From Dendrobium chrysotoxum (taxonomy: Eukaryota > Streptophyta > Magnoliopsida > Asparagales > Orchidaceae), in contig CM034303.1 of the NCBI GenBank assembly GCA_019925795.1, forward strand, positions 4,092,001 through 4,156,000: 64,000 nucleotides of DNA, written 5' to 3'. The position numbers and the translations under genes were made by a program. A model generated the notes under the pieces. The model did no database searches. It was not told the origin of the DNA and worked only from the letters and a program-made list of their open reading frames with translations. Below are positions 35,343 to 46,883 of the stretch, piece after piece (within the stretch, counting starts at the first letter, position 1; every line of letters begins with the position of its first letter).

Positions 35343-36913
35343 TAATTTCTGGATTTTTAAAATGATTTTAAGTAATTTTTTGGATTTTTCTGAATTAAAA
35401 AAGGGTTTAAAAATAATTTTTAAATTAATTTTATAATAAATGGCGGTGGCGGCGGCGGCGGCGGAGCGGCGGTTAGAGACGCGTCGGCCCGGGACTGGCT
35501 CCGCTGTCCCGGGCAATGATTGGGAAGAGAGAGCGACGGTGGCAGCTGGGCGGCCACGCGGCAAGAGCAGATTGGTCCTGCGGTCCACGGTAATGATTGC
35601 CGCAGCATGCGATCATTGCCGCAATGACTGCCGCAATGATTGCCACGGTCGCGGTTACTTAGCCACATCAGCGGGCTGCGGGAGCTGCTGGATCTCCGCA
35701 GTTACGAAATGGACGGCTGAGATTCAGCCGGATAAGGGAATGAACCACGGATAAATCCACACGGTCGTAACGAGCCACGGAACAACTAGATCGGGGCCGT
35801 TGATCATGAGATCAACGGTCTGGATCACTGCACGGTGAACGGAGGTGAGAACCAAAACCCTAGAATGAAAATCACCTCGTTCTTGTGATCTGCTGGACCA
35901 AATTTTATGAAATTTTAAACCTAGAGTCTAGGCATGAGCAGATATCATGTGGAAGTGTTTGTTTGGCATAAAAAACACTTTTTAAAATGCTAATTAACCC
36001 TATATATTGTGACATAGGGTTGGAGTTTTTACCTATTCCACACGGTGGATTCGAGAGATCTTGGGCTTGTTGAGCTTGTAGATTGTCCATGAATAATATT
36101 GTAGAAGACTCCACGAGCTAAGGAAGCCTGGATCAAAAGTTATTCCCACTTGAATGGATATGGGGGGGGGGGGGTTCGCCAGGATCTCACTGCCGGCGGG
36201 CTCTCGACGGTGGATTTGATTTGGGGAAGGTGGGGAGAACCTAAGGAGCTCACACAATGAATCCTAGGGTTTGAGGAGGACTCAAGAGGGAGAGATTCCA
36301 AAGTCAAGATCCCCTCCTTGGAACCCTAAAGAGGGTATTTAAAGCATTAGACCCAAGCTCAACGGCCTAGATCCAATCTCAAGCCAATTAGGAGGGAAAT
36401 AGACCTGATTTGGTTGTGGTTTTGAATTAGAATCCATTAGGAATGATTTTAAGGCATTTAATGGGGTTAATTTGACCTAAATAGGTCATTTTGACCCATT
36501 AAGAGCTAGGGTTGACCAAGTCAATGCTTGACTTGGTCAAACCAGTCAACTAAGCCCAAAAGATGAGGTTGGAGTCCTAGGAAAGGGTTTGGATTGATTT
36601 AAATTTGAATTAGACCCATTAAGGGCTAAATGGGTTGACCTGGTCAACCAGGTCGACCCAATGAGTTGGGTTTGACCCACTGAGTCCAAGGGTGGAGAGA
36701 TTTGAGCCCAAGAGGCTCAGGATATGATTTGCAATCAAATGAAAGGATATGGGTCAATTTGGGTCGACCTAGGTTGACCCAGGACCTGGGTCTGGGCTCA
36801 GCAGACTTGGCTTGACTCCCTGAACCCATTGGGATGGGTCCTGAGGTCTAGCCTGGTCAAATTTAACCATATCAACTCTTTGACCTAGGTTTGGGGGAAA
36901 ATTAGGGTCAACA
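30735..36913 (-). repeat. 5' LTR of Ogre-type element, about 6.2 kb
   Basis: The TG (30,735) to CA (36,913) borders match both ends of the 3' LTR. 30,990-34,560 has no counterpart in the 3' LTR. It contains no credible gene and shows no obvious LTRs or target duplication of its own, so deletion from the 3' LTR is more likely than insertion here. Further inside are an (AAT)n tract (34,860-35,345), a GC-rich block (35,440-35,850) and a TTGACC cluster (36,480-36,910). Confidence 0.82.
34860..35345. repeat. Trinucleotide (AAT)n-rich tract in the 5' LTR
   Basis: Long AAT runs paired with 14,080-14,570. They are part of the LTR and not an independent locus. Confidence 0.9.
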
Positions 36914-36918
36914 AGCTC

Positions 36919-37369
36919 TAGAGTCTAAAAGAATCCTATGACCTAAATAGTTCTTAGGGTTTAGATTGGTCTGGAATTTGGATTGGTCTAGGATATAGAT
37001 TGATCTATGATTGGAATTAATCTTAGGGTTTGAAATCTAAGAAAATCCTAGTGTTTAGAAGTCTTAGGGTCTGGGGTCTAGGATCATCCTAAGATCTAGA
37101 TAGATCCTAAGGTCTAGATTGGTTTAAAAGCTAGACTGATCTAGGGTCAGGACCAATCTAGAACCTGAATTGGGTCCTAATGACCTCATATAAAAATGAG
37201 ATCAACACTCTACCGTACTGCTTTACTGGCATTTGTACTATACTGTTTTGGCTGCTGACATGCATATTGCTTCTTTGCCTTGCATTGAGTTCAGTTGTAG
37301 GATTTATTACTTGTTGGGTTCTTAAGCTCATTCTATGTGGTTTTAGAAAGAAAAATTATTAAAAAAAAT
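36919..37369. repeat. Degenerate LTR-like fragment right of the Ogre-type element
   Basis: 36,914-36,918 is the right AGCTC duplication. The rest to about 37,165 is a run of imperfect words such as gatctagattggtc and tagggtct. 37,200-37,350 resembles the end of a gypsy-type LTR (gctgggtt-like segment). I cannot place it in a family. Confidence 0.4.
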
Positions 37370-37930
37370 TAATTCTTTCAAATTAAATTTTATGGCATCA
37401 CATCAAGCAGTTGTCTGATGATAATTTTGTAATGGGGATGGTGGAGGTCGAGGGCTAGTGTGGTGGTCGTTCAACAGAGGAAGTCAAGAAAGGGTTTGAT
37501 GGAGCTATGTGATTATTCAAGTCTTTAAGTTCTCTTAAATCTCCACCCCTACCCCCCGCCACCTAAAATGTATAGCAAGGTCCAATTTATATATTTTTAA
37601 GAGTGACATACTTCATAAATATAGTAAAAAATTTAGAGTATTTCATCTGATGGCCCATATTAACCACTTTATCATAGGACATTCTTCTAAATTTGAGTGT
37701 CTAAATAATGTTAAACTTAGATGATTTTGGGCTTATTGGATTCGTCTTGACGGGACACTTGATTTGAATATGAGTATATGAGATTTGGAGGATGTATGTT
37801 CTTTTAATTAGTGTGCTAAAGTTTTTTATTATGAAACTTTGGAAAAGCTGATCCTCATCTTTGGCAAGCTCTTTAAAGTTCCTCGTCTTTAGCAAACTCC
37901 AAGGACCACTTGGATACTACAAATTGTACA
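37370..37930. repeat. Locus repeat R, copy D (partial)
   Basis: It shares with 5790-6280 the order tggaggtcgagggctag, ttcaagtctttaag, aaatatag, gtgtgctaaa and ggatactacaaat. It ends where copies A, B and C pass into element M, so it may show the sequence before M arrived or was joined. Confidence 0.55.
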
Positions 37931-38939
37931 TATCATGTTCGCTACTTGGCCACTTTGTCGAAAGAATCACCTTTTTAGATAATAATGCCCTTTATTATAA
38001 AGGTGTAATTTTCTCTAGAGTAGCAAACGCCTAACCTTTGATGGCAGTCAAGAATGGATCCTCACCAACACTATACCTCATAACACCACTTCTCTATAGC
38101 TTTTGATTGCGATGTAACAATCCTAACTATAATGGCATTGCCTTTCTCTTCATGGCTATGGAAGGGGAACCATGCAAGTTTTTTTTTTTTGGGTTTTTTT
38201 AGTAGAAAATCATTTTATTTCCCTACTTTGCTCCACTTCATAGCTCCTCAAAATGGGTGGAAAGGTGTAACCCCAAAAATCTCATCAACATCAAGGGTTC
38301 ATCATTACCCCTACATGTAGCATTCATCGACTCATCAACATTGCTTCTATGAACCATGTCATCTTCCTAGCAAGGGAGACCTCAACTATCCCATAAACTC
38401 CTATTAACTATGAGTTGCCTTAAGAAGCCTATATGACATTGCCCTCTACTTAAGGTAACCCCTCACATCAAAATAGATTACAATTTGACATTACTCATGT
38501 CATCTTGCTATGGACATCACTGATTGGTGAATAATATGACATGATCTAAAGGCCTATGTTTCGTTCATATTGAAAATAGAAGCAGCTCAGATAATTCCCA
38601 CAATAATAAATCATGCCATACAACTCTATCAACCACTACTCCTACAACAACCTCTTCATTACCTCTTCACTAATAGCTGCATCTAGAGCCTAACTACCTA
38701 AGGACATTATAGGAACTTTACTCTTATACTATTCCTATTATATAAATACAGCTTGCTGTAGCACTTGACACACATCACTAAGATAATACATCTCAAGCTT
38801 GGGCTATATTTTTCGTCATCCCTGTCTTCTATGTAATTTTCTACTTGTTCTTTATCTGTTTGCAGGTTTCAACATGGTATTAGAGCATACAGCCTAACAA
38901 CATCATCTCTGTCATAAACCCCATGCATTCTTTTGTCCT
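37931..38939 (+). repeat. Probable LTR and leader of a copia element
   Basis: The right part has a TATA-like stretch (about 38,737-38,750) and ends with a PBS-like tggtattagagc at about 38,875 complementary to initiator tRNA-Met, as in Retrofit-like copia elements. The left border of the LTR could not be found, and no matching 3' LTR is present. Confidence 0.5.
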
Positions 38940-40112
38940 AAAGCTCGGAGACCTTACCATTCCTTCCCACTTCAAGTTCTTGGTATTAAATTTTAAGAAC
39001 ATCATACACACTCAACTGCTTACCTATAACTATCCTCTATGGAGGTTTCAGATTCTTAAAATTTTCACTGTGAATGACTTTGATGGCTATCTCGACGGCT
39101 GAACACCCTGCCCAGCCTCCACCCTTCTCTCTGACATAGGCCAAAAATCTTCAAAACCCCAATATACAATGTGGATCCTTATAGACCAAAACCTAGCATC
39201 TGTAATGTACTCCACAATTTCACCATCCATTCTACCCTATATCCATAATCTAGAGACCTACCATTTGATTTGGGTAACGCTCGAATGCTGACTCTAGTCC
39301 TCAAATTGCTTGTGCGTAATCCAACTCAAAAATGAACTTCACACAGTCACCATGAAAAATCAGTCCATGATAGACTACCCGTCCATCGTGAAACATTTAT
39401 TGGATAATATTGTTGCTGCCGGAGGCTCTATATACATGGAAGACATCATTCTTTACATTTTGAATGGTTTACCATCAAATTACCAATCCTTCAAGATGGT
39501 TATTCGGACCAAACTCCATCCAATTAATCTTGAGGACCTCTATTCACTCTTGTGTAGTGAGAAAGTAAACTTGCCAACTGAGGCTGCCAATGATCTGACG
39601 TTAATTGAGCACAATCTCCCTATCGACACTCATTTTGCATTTGCTTCTTTTAATAATCATGGACGTGGTTGATTCCCTTCTTGCCCTACGTCTGCTCGGA
39701 ATATCGGTAACAGACCATTCATTGAATGCCAAATTTGTGGAAATATGGACATTCAACTTTCAACTGTTGGCATAGAGCTAATTTGAACTATCTTCCTCCA
39801 CCGCCTTCTACTCAGAATGCGTTCATTGAAAAAACTAGTGTGAACACAGGCGTGCAACCCTGGTACCTGGACAGTGGTGCCACGGCACATCTCACTCCAA
39901 ATCTGTATTATGTTCATCAACCCTTCACATACAATGGCTCGGACCAGGTGCTTGATTGCAACGACAATTCATTGTCAATTCTCCATTCTGGAAATGGTAT
40001 TCTTCCTACGGCCTCACGTAGTCTCTCGCTCACACCTACTCTTTATGTTCCTAAACTTTCTCATCAATTGCTTTCTATTTCTTTGTTAGCCACTGATAAT
40101 CTATCACCATAA
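38940..40112 (+). pseudogene. Copia (Retrofit-like) gag and protease, degenerate
   Basis: With stops and frame changes the sequence reads HFKFLVLNFKNII near the start, QLKNELHTVTMKNQSM (39,319 on), LYILNGLPSNYQSFK, a zinc knuckle CQICGKYGHSTFNC (about 39,730-39,770) and the protease active site PWYLDSGATAHLT (about 39,860). These are capsid/nucleocapsid and aspartic protease parts of copia Gag-Pol. Integrase and reverse transcriptase are missing. Confidence 0.82.
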
Positions 40113-40372
40113 GTTATCCAGCTCAAAAATGAGCTTCATAACATCACCATGAAGAATCTCTCCATGGCACAATACCTCACTGAAGTAAAAACCATACTCG
40201 ATAACATCGCTGTAGCAGGTGCTACCATTGACACAGAGTATATTATCATCTATACACTTAATACGCTCCCTCCATTCTACTAGGCGTTCAAGACATCAAT
40301 TCACACCATGCTTCATCCAATCAACCTAGATGATCTCTACTCGCTGTTTCTCAGCGAAGAAATGATTCCATA
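40113..40372 (+). pseudogene. Second copy of a copia gag segment
   Basis: Reads IQLKNELHNITMKNLSM, LDNIAVAGATID, YTLNTLPPFY, a stop, then HPINLDDLYSLFLSEE. This is homologous to 39,313-39,580 and placed directly after the protease fragment. It is out of natural order, so it reflects a duplication or a second inserted copy. It ends abruptly at 40,372 where UGT promoter-like sequence begins. Confidence 0.75.
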
Positions 40373-40500
40373 ACCAAACTATTTCAATCTATGAAGCTAT
40401 CGTCATTACTGATGGAAGGTCGGTCAACTTCTTCACCTAAAACAGAATTGATGAGGAGCAAAAGGACAAAGTTTAGCATTATTCAGGGCTATTTTGGTGC
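40373..40500 (-). promoter_or_regulatory. Orphan distal UGT promoter remnant
   Basis: It matches the region upstream of UGT copy 1 (about 46,470-46,600) and less well that of copy 2 (60,185-60,290), including atttcaatctatgaag and gtcaacttcttcacctaaaa. The proximal promoter with the TATA box and the coding part are missing and replaced by copia gag sequence. Confidence 0.65.
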
Positions 40501-42300
40501 AATTATTTATTTATTTATTTTGGGATGAATATGGAATGTCAAAATTTATTTTTAAATAGCATATTTAAAAGGCCAAATAATTTTTGTATCTAATGAGATC
40601 AATATTGCTAAAATTTTGTTATTATTAAGGCCTTTTATGATTAAAAAATTATTATATGATCTACGAGATCATTTATTTTTAGCGATATATTGTATGGACG
40701 TTTAACTTATATCCTGGCTCTAAAGCGAAGAATCAAAGTTAGGGCTTATTATGTACATCGATCTTACAAGTGATAGTGTAAATTGACATTGTTAGTGATA
40801 GTAGATTACAAATTATAGCTGGAATTGGTGTAGCCAGGCGATAACGGTCAGAGGACTGTAGGTCAGATGATCATAACTGGGCAACTATAGTTTAATGACT
40901 ACAGTCGACAATGGTGATCAGATGATTATTCTTGACTGATAGAGATTAGAGGATCATAATCTAGCAAAGAAGGTCTGAGGATGATAATCAATTGGTGACG
41001 GTCCAACATTGGTTTCGTACCAATATTCCTGTGGTGTTTTGACGATGACTATCAAGCGGTTGTTTGATAATAGAGATCAAGTAGTTGTTTAAAGATGGTG
41101 GTTTGATAGTGGAGGTTGAGGGTGGTGATTCGCCAGAGGTGGTTAAATATTTAAATATCTATTTAATTTAGATCAAATTAAATAACTTATATAATTTTAA
41201 AATATATGAGGTCATATCATTTTATATTTTTAAAATTGATAAGACCTAATAAAATAGCTGTTGAGACTAAGAGGCAAAAGTGGAAGAACATCATGACTTC
41301 GATAGAGTGTGCTTTAATTGGTTGTAGGCTTGACTGAAATGGAGCGTTTTTAATGTGAGACAGTGAGATGCTTGTTATGATATTGATATTTAAAATGATG
41401 TATGGATATAAAAAAATTATTAGTTATATATAAATATATATTAAAGTCCATTTTATCAAATATAATTTTTAAATATTTTTATGATCATCTAAGTTTTGAT
41501 CTAGAAAGTTTATAAACAAAATTAATTTTTGATAAGATGAATATAATGACATAAAAAGTATTTTATTATAGTTCAAATAGACTCGAATATAGGTGAAAAT
41601 TTTGTGAAATTATTTGAGAGGCCAAATAGTTTTTGAATCTTTATGATTAAAAAAAATACTTGGCGAATGAAATCTAATGAGATGATTGCCTCTCGATTTT
41701 GTTATTATTAAGACATTTTGATGATTGTAGTTGGTAACCATGGTCAAAGGATTATTCTTGAGTGACGGAGATCGAAAAACTATAATCTAACGATGATTAT
41801 AACGTCGAAGGACCATAATAAATTGGTGGTAATCCAACAGTGTTTTGGTAATGATGTTCCTGTGGTGGTTTGAGGATGACTATCAGACGATGCGTTGATA
41901 ATGGAGATCAAGCAGTTGTCTGATGATTGTGAAGGTCGGGGGCTAGTCTCCCACCAAAAAAAAAAGAAAAAAGAAAAAGAAAGTTGGGGCCAATTTATAA
42001 ATTTTTAATAGTGACGTCTTCATAAATGTAGAGCCAAAAATCCAAAACACTTCCTCAGATGGATAATATTAATCACTCAATTATAGGACATTATTTTAAA
42101 ATTTAAGTATCATAATGAAGTTAAAATTAGATATTGAACTTGTTGGACTCGTCTTGATAGGATGCTGAACTTGTTGTGATAATGACTATAAGCATGTCAG
42201 ATTTGACAATTATTTGGTCCTTCAATTAGTGTGTTGAAGTTTTTTATTAAGAAACTTTGGAAAGCTGATCCTCTTTAGATTCTACTTGGAAATCAACCTT
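40501..42300. repeat. Locus repeat R, copy E, with an internal duplication
   Basis: 41,150-42,290 follows the R order of 187-407 and 5550-6240 without the LINE, so it is a diverged uninterrupted copy. 40,690-41,150 and 41,640-41,950 share several blocks (ttcctgtggtggtttgaggatgactatcag-type), indicating a direct duplication of roughly 0.9 kb. No gene seen. Confidence 0.55.
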
Positions 42301-43304
42301 GGTGCCACATGACTTCATCTCTAACAACCTTGCCAGCTTGTCTTGTAAATGAATTCCTGGCTCTTGATCCCATGCCCAGTCCTCATTAACTCCATTGTCG
42401 AACCAATAATGACATCAACTGCCAAGTGGTACCAGAATTTGTGAGGTAGGAAATGAGGACTTACTCTCCCACACACAAGAAAACATACACAAAAATATAA
42501 TAAAAAAATATTAAGAATTATAGGAAAGAAACCAATATAGCTTATATTATAAGAGTATTTCCTCCATTCTACTTGTAACACTTGTAACTTGTGCTTAAAT
42601 TAATTATATTTCTCTCATTGAAGGTGTGGTGAATGTGTGCCACTTGACTGAACCAACTACAAAACAACCCGTTTCTCACTTTTTCCATAGTCATTGCTCC
42701 CTCTCTTTCTCTCTTAATTCTCACTTTTAGAGTCCTACTATCTACTCATCGAGTAACCAACTCGGGCAGTGTATTCTCAACTTGCTCGACATACGGGCAA
42801 AGTGAAGAAGTCTAAATGAGGTTACGAAAGAAAAAAAAATTTAAAATATTTAAATAACCTAAATGTTAATTTGGGGTTTTTTCAACAAAATATTTTGCTT
42901 TTGGAATAAAAATAAAACCTAAAAAATATGTCAACTTATTTTTCAAATCAAATTTTAGGAAAAAATAAAACAAAATTAAATTAAACTAATCAGAAACAAG
43001 GCTTGAAAATTTTGAGTAAATTTTTCAGAAAGTATGGTAAAATAAAATTGACTATTTTCTTAGTTTTTTTTACTCAAGCTTGTTGAAATTAAGGAGACTT
43101 ACTTTAAAGACCGCCAATTTAATAATGAATAGATCTCATTAAATAAATCAATAGGCTTTTCAAAGTAAAACTATATCTCCCAACAATTTGCATAAAAAGT
43201 ATTTTACACCATTTAAATAAGATGATAATTTAAAATTTAAGTGAGATGCAAACATTGAACTAGACAATAATTTTAGAAGAAAAAAATAAATTCCCTGAGC
43301 TAAG
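42301..43304 (-). other. 3' flank of UGT copy 1
   Basis: 42,440-43,304 is collinear with 57,810-58,683 downstream of UGT copy 2 (shared ctctcattgaa, gccacttgactgaacca, ctatatctcccaacaatttgc). This proves duplication of gene plus flank. No further gene. Confidence 0.7.
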
Positions 43305-44650
43305 CTACACACGCTTCTTTCGATCAATTAATTCATTCATTAAATTTTCGATCTCCTCATAAGATGACCCTCCCTTATCCACAGCTCTTTTGGCCATCTC
43401 CCCAAGTTGTTTTGTCCTCCTCCTTCTCTCATTTGCTTCCATCCCATCCCCCATCAACCTCCTAATAGCTGTCTCTACAGCCTTAGCCTCCACAATGGGC
43501 CTCATCTCTACATTAAACGTGTTCACCTTTGAACCCACCATTATTCCAACCTTCAATATATCTACCAAAAGCTTTTCATTATAAAATTGAGCTGCATACA
43601 ATGGCCATGTTACAATTGGCAACCCCGCACTAATTCTTTCTAAACTAGAATTCCACCCACAATGAGTCACAAATCCCCCAACCGCATCATGATTTAGTAT
43701 ATAACTAGTTGTGGGGCCCATCCTCTTATCATCATCCCTAAATCTTTAATTCTCTCTTCATAGCCCTTTGGAATCCAATCATTGCCCTCATTCCGCACCA
43801 CCCAAACAAATGGATGTCTTGATGCCTCGAGCCCAAGCGCCATTTCTCCCAGTTGCTCAATGGAGAAAATGCTTCCACTTCCAAAGCACATGTACACGAC
43901 TGAGCCTGTAGGTCTTTTGTCAAACCATTTCAAGCACTCGTTAGCAGATACTGGATACTCCCCACCTCTTGTTGACTTGTCTATCACCTCATTGTTGCAT
44001 AGAGAAACTGGGCCGACATTCCACACCCTTCCCACCCTCTCGTGGTGGTAGTCTGCATATTCAGACTCTAGCTCATAGAAACTATTCATCAACGTCCCAT
44101 AGTTCTTCACTTCCACCTTCGCTGCCTCCTTAAGTGTCTCCATGATGAACTCCCTTGGCGTTCCTGCTAATTTGTTGAAGTCTATGATTTGGGTTTTTAA
44201 CATCTCTATTCGATGTGGGAGGCCAGGCAAGACAAAGGACTCGACCTTATCTGCTGGTAGGCGGCATTGCTGTAAAGTACTCATGGCACAGGCTGAGAAG
44301 TTGCTACTACCGTGAAAGACAAGTCGCAAAATACCTCTCGCGATAGCAACATCATATGTCCATGGCAAGAATAAATCAGTTACGACACAGTCGGGGTGGA
44401 GATCTGTAAGCACAGAGTTAAAAGGTTGGCGAAGTGAATAGTTAGCTTTCATGAAGTTGATGTGGTGGTCATTAGAAAGGATGAAGGAGCTGTTCTCACA
44501 CCCATCAGGGAGGCCAAATTTAGCAGTGGGAAAAGGGATGATGTGGAGATGAATAGAGTCATCGATATTGGGGCGGATAATGGTGGCATTAACGGGAGTA
44601 GTGAGGATGGTGACGTGGGCACCATGCGCGGTAAAAATCTTGGCCATATT

Positions 44651-46269
44651 TGAAAGTGCGAATAGGTTGTTAGACTTATTGCTAACGTCCCTAGGCTAAC
44701 CAAGAGGGGGGGTGAATTGGTCTTTTAAAAATTTACTCTTGGGATTTTGGAAAATTTTAAAGCTAATCGTACAGTACGATATTACTTCGTACAGTATGAA
44801 CAGAATTAATTTTAGCGCTTTATTTAAATACAGAAATTCAACCACAAATAAAATAAACTGTGGAAAAATAAAATGCGAAAAGTAAACAGTGAACAGAAAA
44901 CACCAAAATTTATAGTGATTTGGTCAAACACGACCTACATCCACTCCCTAGAGACTCATTCTCTAGGTATTGCACTAAACTCAAGTGACTCTCCTTTTGC
45001 CCCCACAACAAGGCGGAGAAGCCTTTACAAAATCTCTTTCACCAAACCCGGTGCCACAGAGAACCGTCGTCCTTTTCACCCTCCAAGTGCGGCAGAGAAT
45101 TGTCATCCTTTTCACCCTCCAAGTGCGACAGAGAACTGTCGTCCTTTTCACCCTCCAAGTGCGGCAGAGAACCAAAATCCTCTCGAACAACACTCTTGCA
45201 AAAGTTTCCAAGGAACTAGGAAGATGCTTGAAGAACAAGTAAAAGAAATTCTCATAATTGGATAATCTTGTGAATCCCCTCACAATTCTCTCTTGAAAGA
45301 TCTCTCAATACTCACTCCCAAACACTCTCCCAATCACTCTCCTTAAACTTCTCAAAAGAATTTTCGCAGAAGGATCTTTTCTTCAGTCAATTTTAAGTCA
45401 TTTATATACTTGAGACATAAAAAACCATCCAAAAACTGAATTTTCAAGTTTAATCCGAGCCGATCGTCCCGTACGATCGACGATCGTACTGTACGAATAG
45501 TTCAAAATATTAAATGATTCGTCCCATACGACTCATGAGACGAACAATTCAAAGCCGTTCGTACAAATATTTCATCCCGGATGAACCCTTGGACGATCAA
45601 GTCAGAGCGCTTCGTACGAACAGATCATCCCGGATGAACCCTTGAACGATCAAGTCAGAGCGCTTCATACGATTAGTTCGTCCCGTACGAACCGTTGGAC
45701 GAACAAGTCAGAGCGCTTCGTACGAACATTTCTTCATAGATGAACCCTTGGACGATTAAGTCAGAGTGCTTCGTACGATTTGTTCATCCCGTATGAACCC
45801 TTGGACGAACAAGTCAGAGCGGTTCGTACAGCAAAAAAATCATGTACGAAAGGTATTTCGTACTGTAAGAACATGCCTTAGAAAAATTTTCTTGCCATAT
45901 GGGTTCGATATGGAGGACATATTCTACAGATCGTCCCGTACGATATCAAATCGTATTTTACGATCAGTTTAAAAATTTAACTTTTTTCACTCCCCCATTG
46001 TGTGTGTGTGCACAATTATCCAACTTACAATCACACTCTCTCAGACTCAAGAAAAAGAAAATTTACATACTTCATTTACAGTGAACAAGTGAACTTGAAG
46101 TCTTCAACAATCTGGAGTGTGAATTTCCTGAAAAATACTTTAGTACACACAATAAAACTCAAATAATTGTTAGGAGAAGAATAAAACAAACAATAAATTT
46201 TTGTAATCATCAAAAATATAACTTGGATTAGAATTTACTTGAATAAATAAATGTACCCAAATTATAACA
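44651..46269 (-). mobile_element. Solo LTR of a SIRE-type copia element inside UGT copy 1
   Basis: TG...CA ends flanked by atatt (44,646-44,650) and atatc (46,270-46,274), a 5-bp duplication with one mismatch. Removing the insert restores the expected ATGGTCGATATGGCC codons of the UGT. On the minus strand it ends with ttcacccccctcttggttagcc, like the LTRs at 6459 and 10,394. 44,910-45,050 also matches the reverse complement of 7570-7690. No interior or second LTR is present, so it is a product of LTR-LTR recombination. It lies in the same transcriptional direction as the gene. Confidence 0.9.
45548..45835. repeat. 53-bp tandem repeat inside the solo LTR, about five copies
   Basis: The word gtcagagcg(c/g) recurs at 45,601, 45,654, 45,707, 45,760 (as gtcagagtgc) and 45,813, exactly 53 bp apart. 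Each unit contains the palindromic words ttcgtacgaa and gttcgtcccgtacgaac or variants. Confidence 0.93.
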
Positions 46270-46423
46270 ATATCGACCATAGGGAGCATGTGGCCTTGCG
46301 CCATTAAAGGAAAGAAAAGCATGTGGAGATGATTGGCTTCGGAGCACATAGCTGGATAATGGCTGGATCACAGGATACTATGATATGTGGTTGATTTTAC
46401 TCTGGAATGGATTGGAAGGCTCA

Positions 46424-46430
46424 TTTTATA
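46424..46430 (-). promoter_or_regulatory. TATA box of UGT copy 1
   Basis: TATAAAA on the minus strand, 75-81 bp upstream of the ATG at 46,349, is conserved at the same place in copy 2 (60,144-60,150) within a conserved actataaaatga context. Confidence 0.65.
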
Positions 46431-46883
46431 GTGGATGAGCAAGTGCTAAATTATTTGTAAAGATTTCATAGCCAAATTATTTCAATTTATGAAGAGAAAT
46501 CGTTATTGCTGACGGATGGTCTGTCAGCTTCTTCACCTAAAATTGAATTGATAAGGAACATGACAGCATTAATTCTGGGATATTTTGGTGCAATAATTTA
46601 TTTCAAATTTCTTTTTATGAAAGTGATATTTTAAATTTTTTTAAATATATATTATTTTAAAAATTTTAAATTATTAGGAGTATACATATAAAAAATCTAT
46701 AAAAATTTTCAAATTTCATATATTTGATTTGAGATGAAAAAGTATAAAATATTTATATCAGAAATATTCCAATATTTTTAATATTTAGGGTTTAATCAAC
46801 AATGATGGGATTGATTATATGAATTCTTTTTATCTACTTTGTCATATTGAAGGTCAAATTCTCGCTTAAATATGAAGAAATAA

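Larger units (their letters stand above)
13522..36913 (-). mobile_element. Ogre/Tat-type Ty3-gypsy retrotransposon, about 23.4 kb, decayed
   Basis: The ends on the minus strand are TGTTGACCC... and ...GGTCCACA, flanked by a perfect AGCTC duplication. On the minus strand the order is 5' LTR, PBS, ORF1-like frame, gag, protease, reverse transcriptase, gypsy RNase H, a second RNase H, integrase, a 5-kb 3' region with tandem arrays, PPT, 3' LTR. The size, the extra ORF before gag and the two RNase H domains are the known marks of the Tat lineage, especially Ogre. Many in-frame stops and a few frameshifts rule out autonomous activity. The 3' LTR is about 3.5 kb shorter than the 5' LTR. Confidence 0.92.
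43305..46349 (-). pseudogene. UDP-glycosyltransferase (UGT73-like) copy 1, split by a solo LTR and frameshifted
   Basis: The start ATG at 46,349 gives MCSEANHLHMLFFPLMAQGH with the catalytic His of family-1 UGTs. The frame stops at 46,270 where a 1.6-kb LTR is inserted and resumes at 44,650 with MAKIF. Next come PDCVVTDLFLPW (catalytic Asp region), SFYELESEYAD, CFGSGS and WAPQ, then a 2-bp insertion near 43,700 relative to copy 2 shifts the frame. The PSPG box continues as HCGWNSSLE ... AAQ and the protein ends at 43,305. The intronless product would be about 470 residues, normal for cytosolic plant UGTs that glucosylate small metabolites. The insertion and frameshift disable it. R replaces G after HCGWNSSLE and A replaces the usual D or E before the last Q. 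Confidence 0.92.

Noticed and set aside
36163..36174. Run of about twelve G residues
   Set aside because: The 3' LTR has a normal agctcgggttcaccgg sequence here. This looks like local slippage or a sequencing artefact, with no evident function.
43390..44653. Plus-strand open frames within UGT copy 1 and the matching ones in copy 2
   Set aside because: Antisense shadows of the glycosyltransferase. They are kept open only because the coding strand is constrained.
45548..45835. Regular 53-bp repeat considered as a CRISPR-like array
   Set aside because: The whole unit is repeated, with no unique spacers. It lies inside a plant LTR and has no cas genes.
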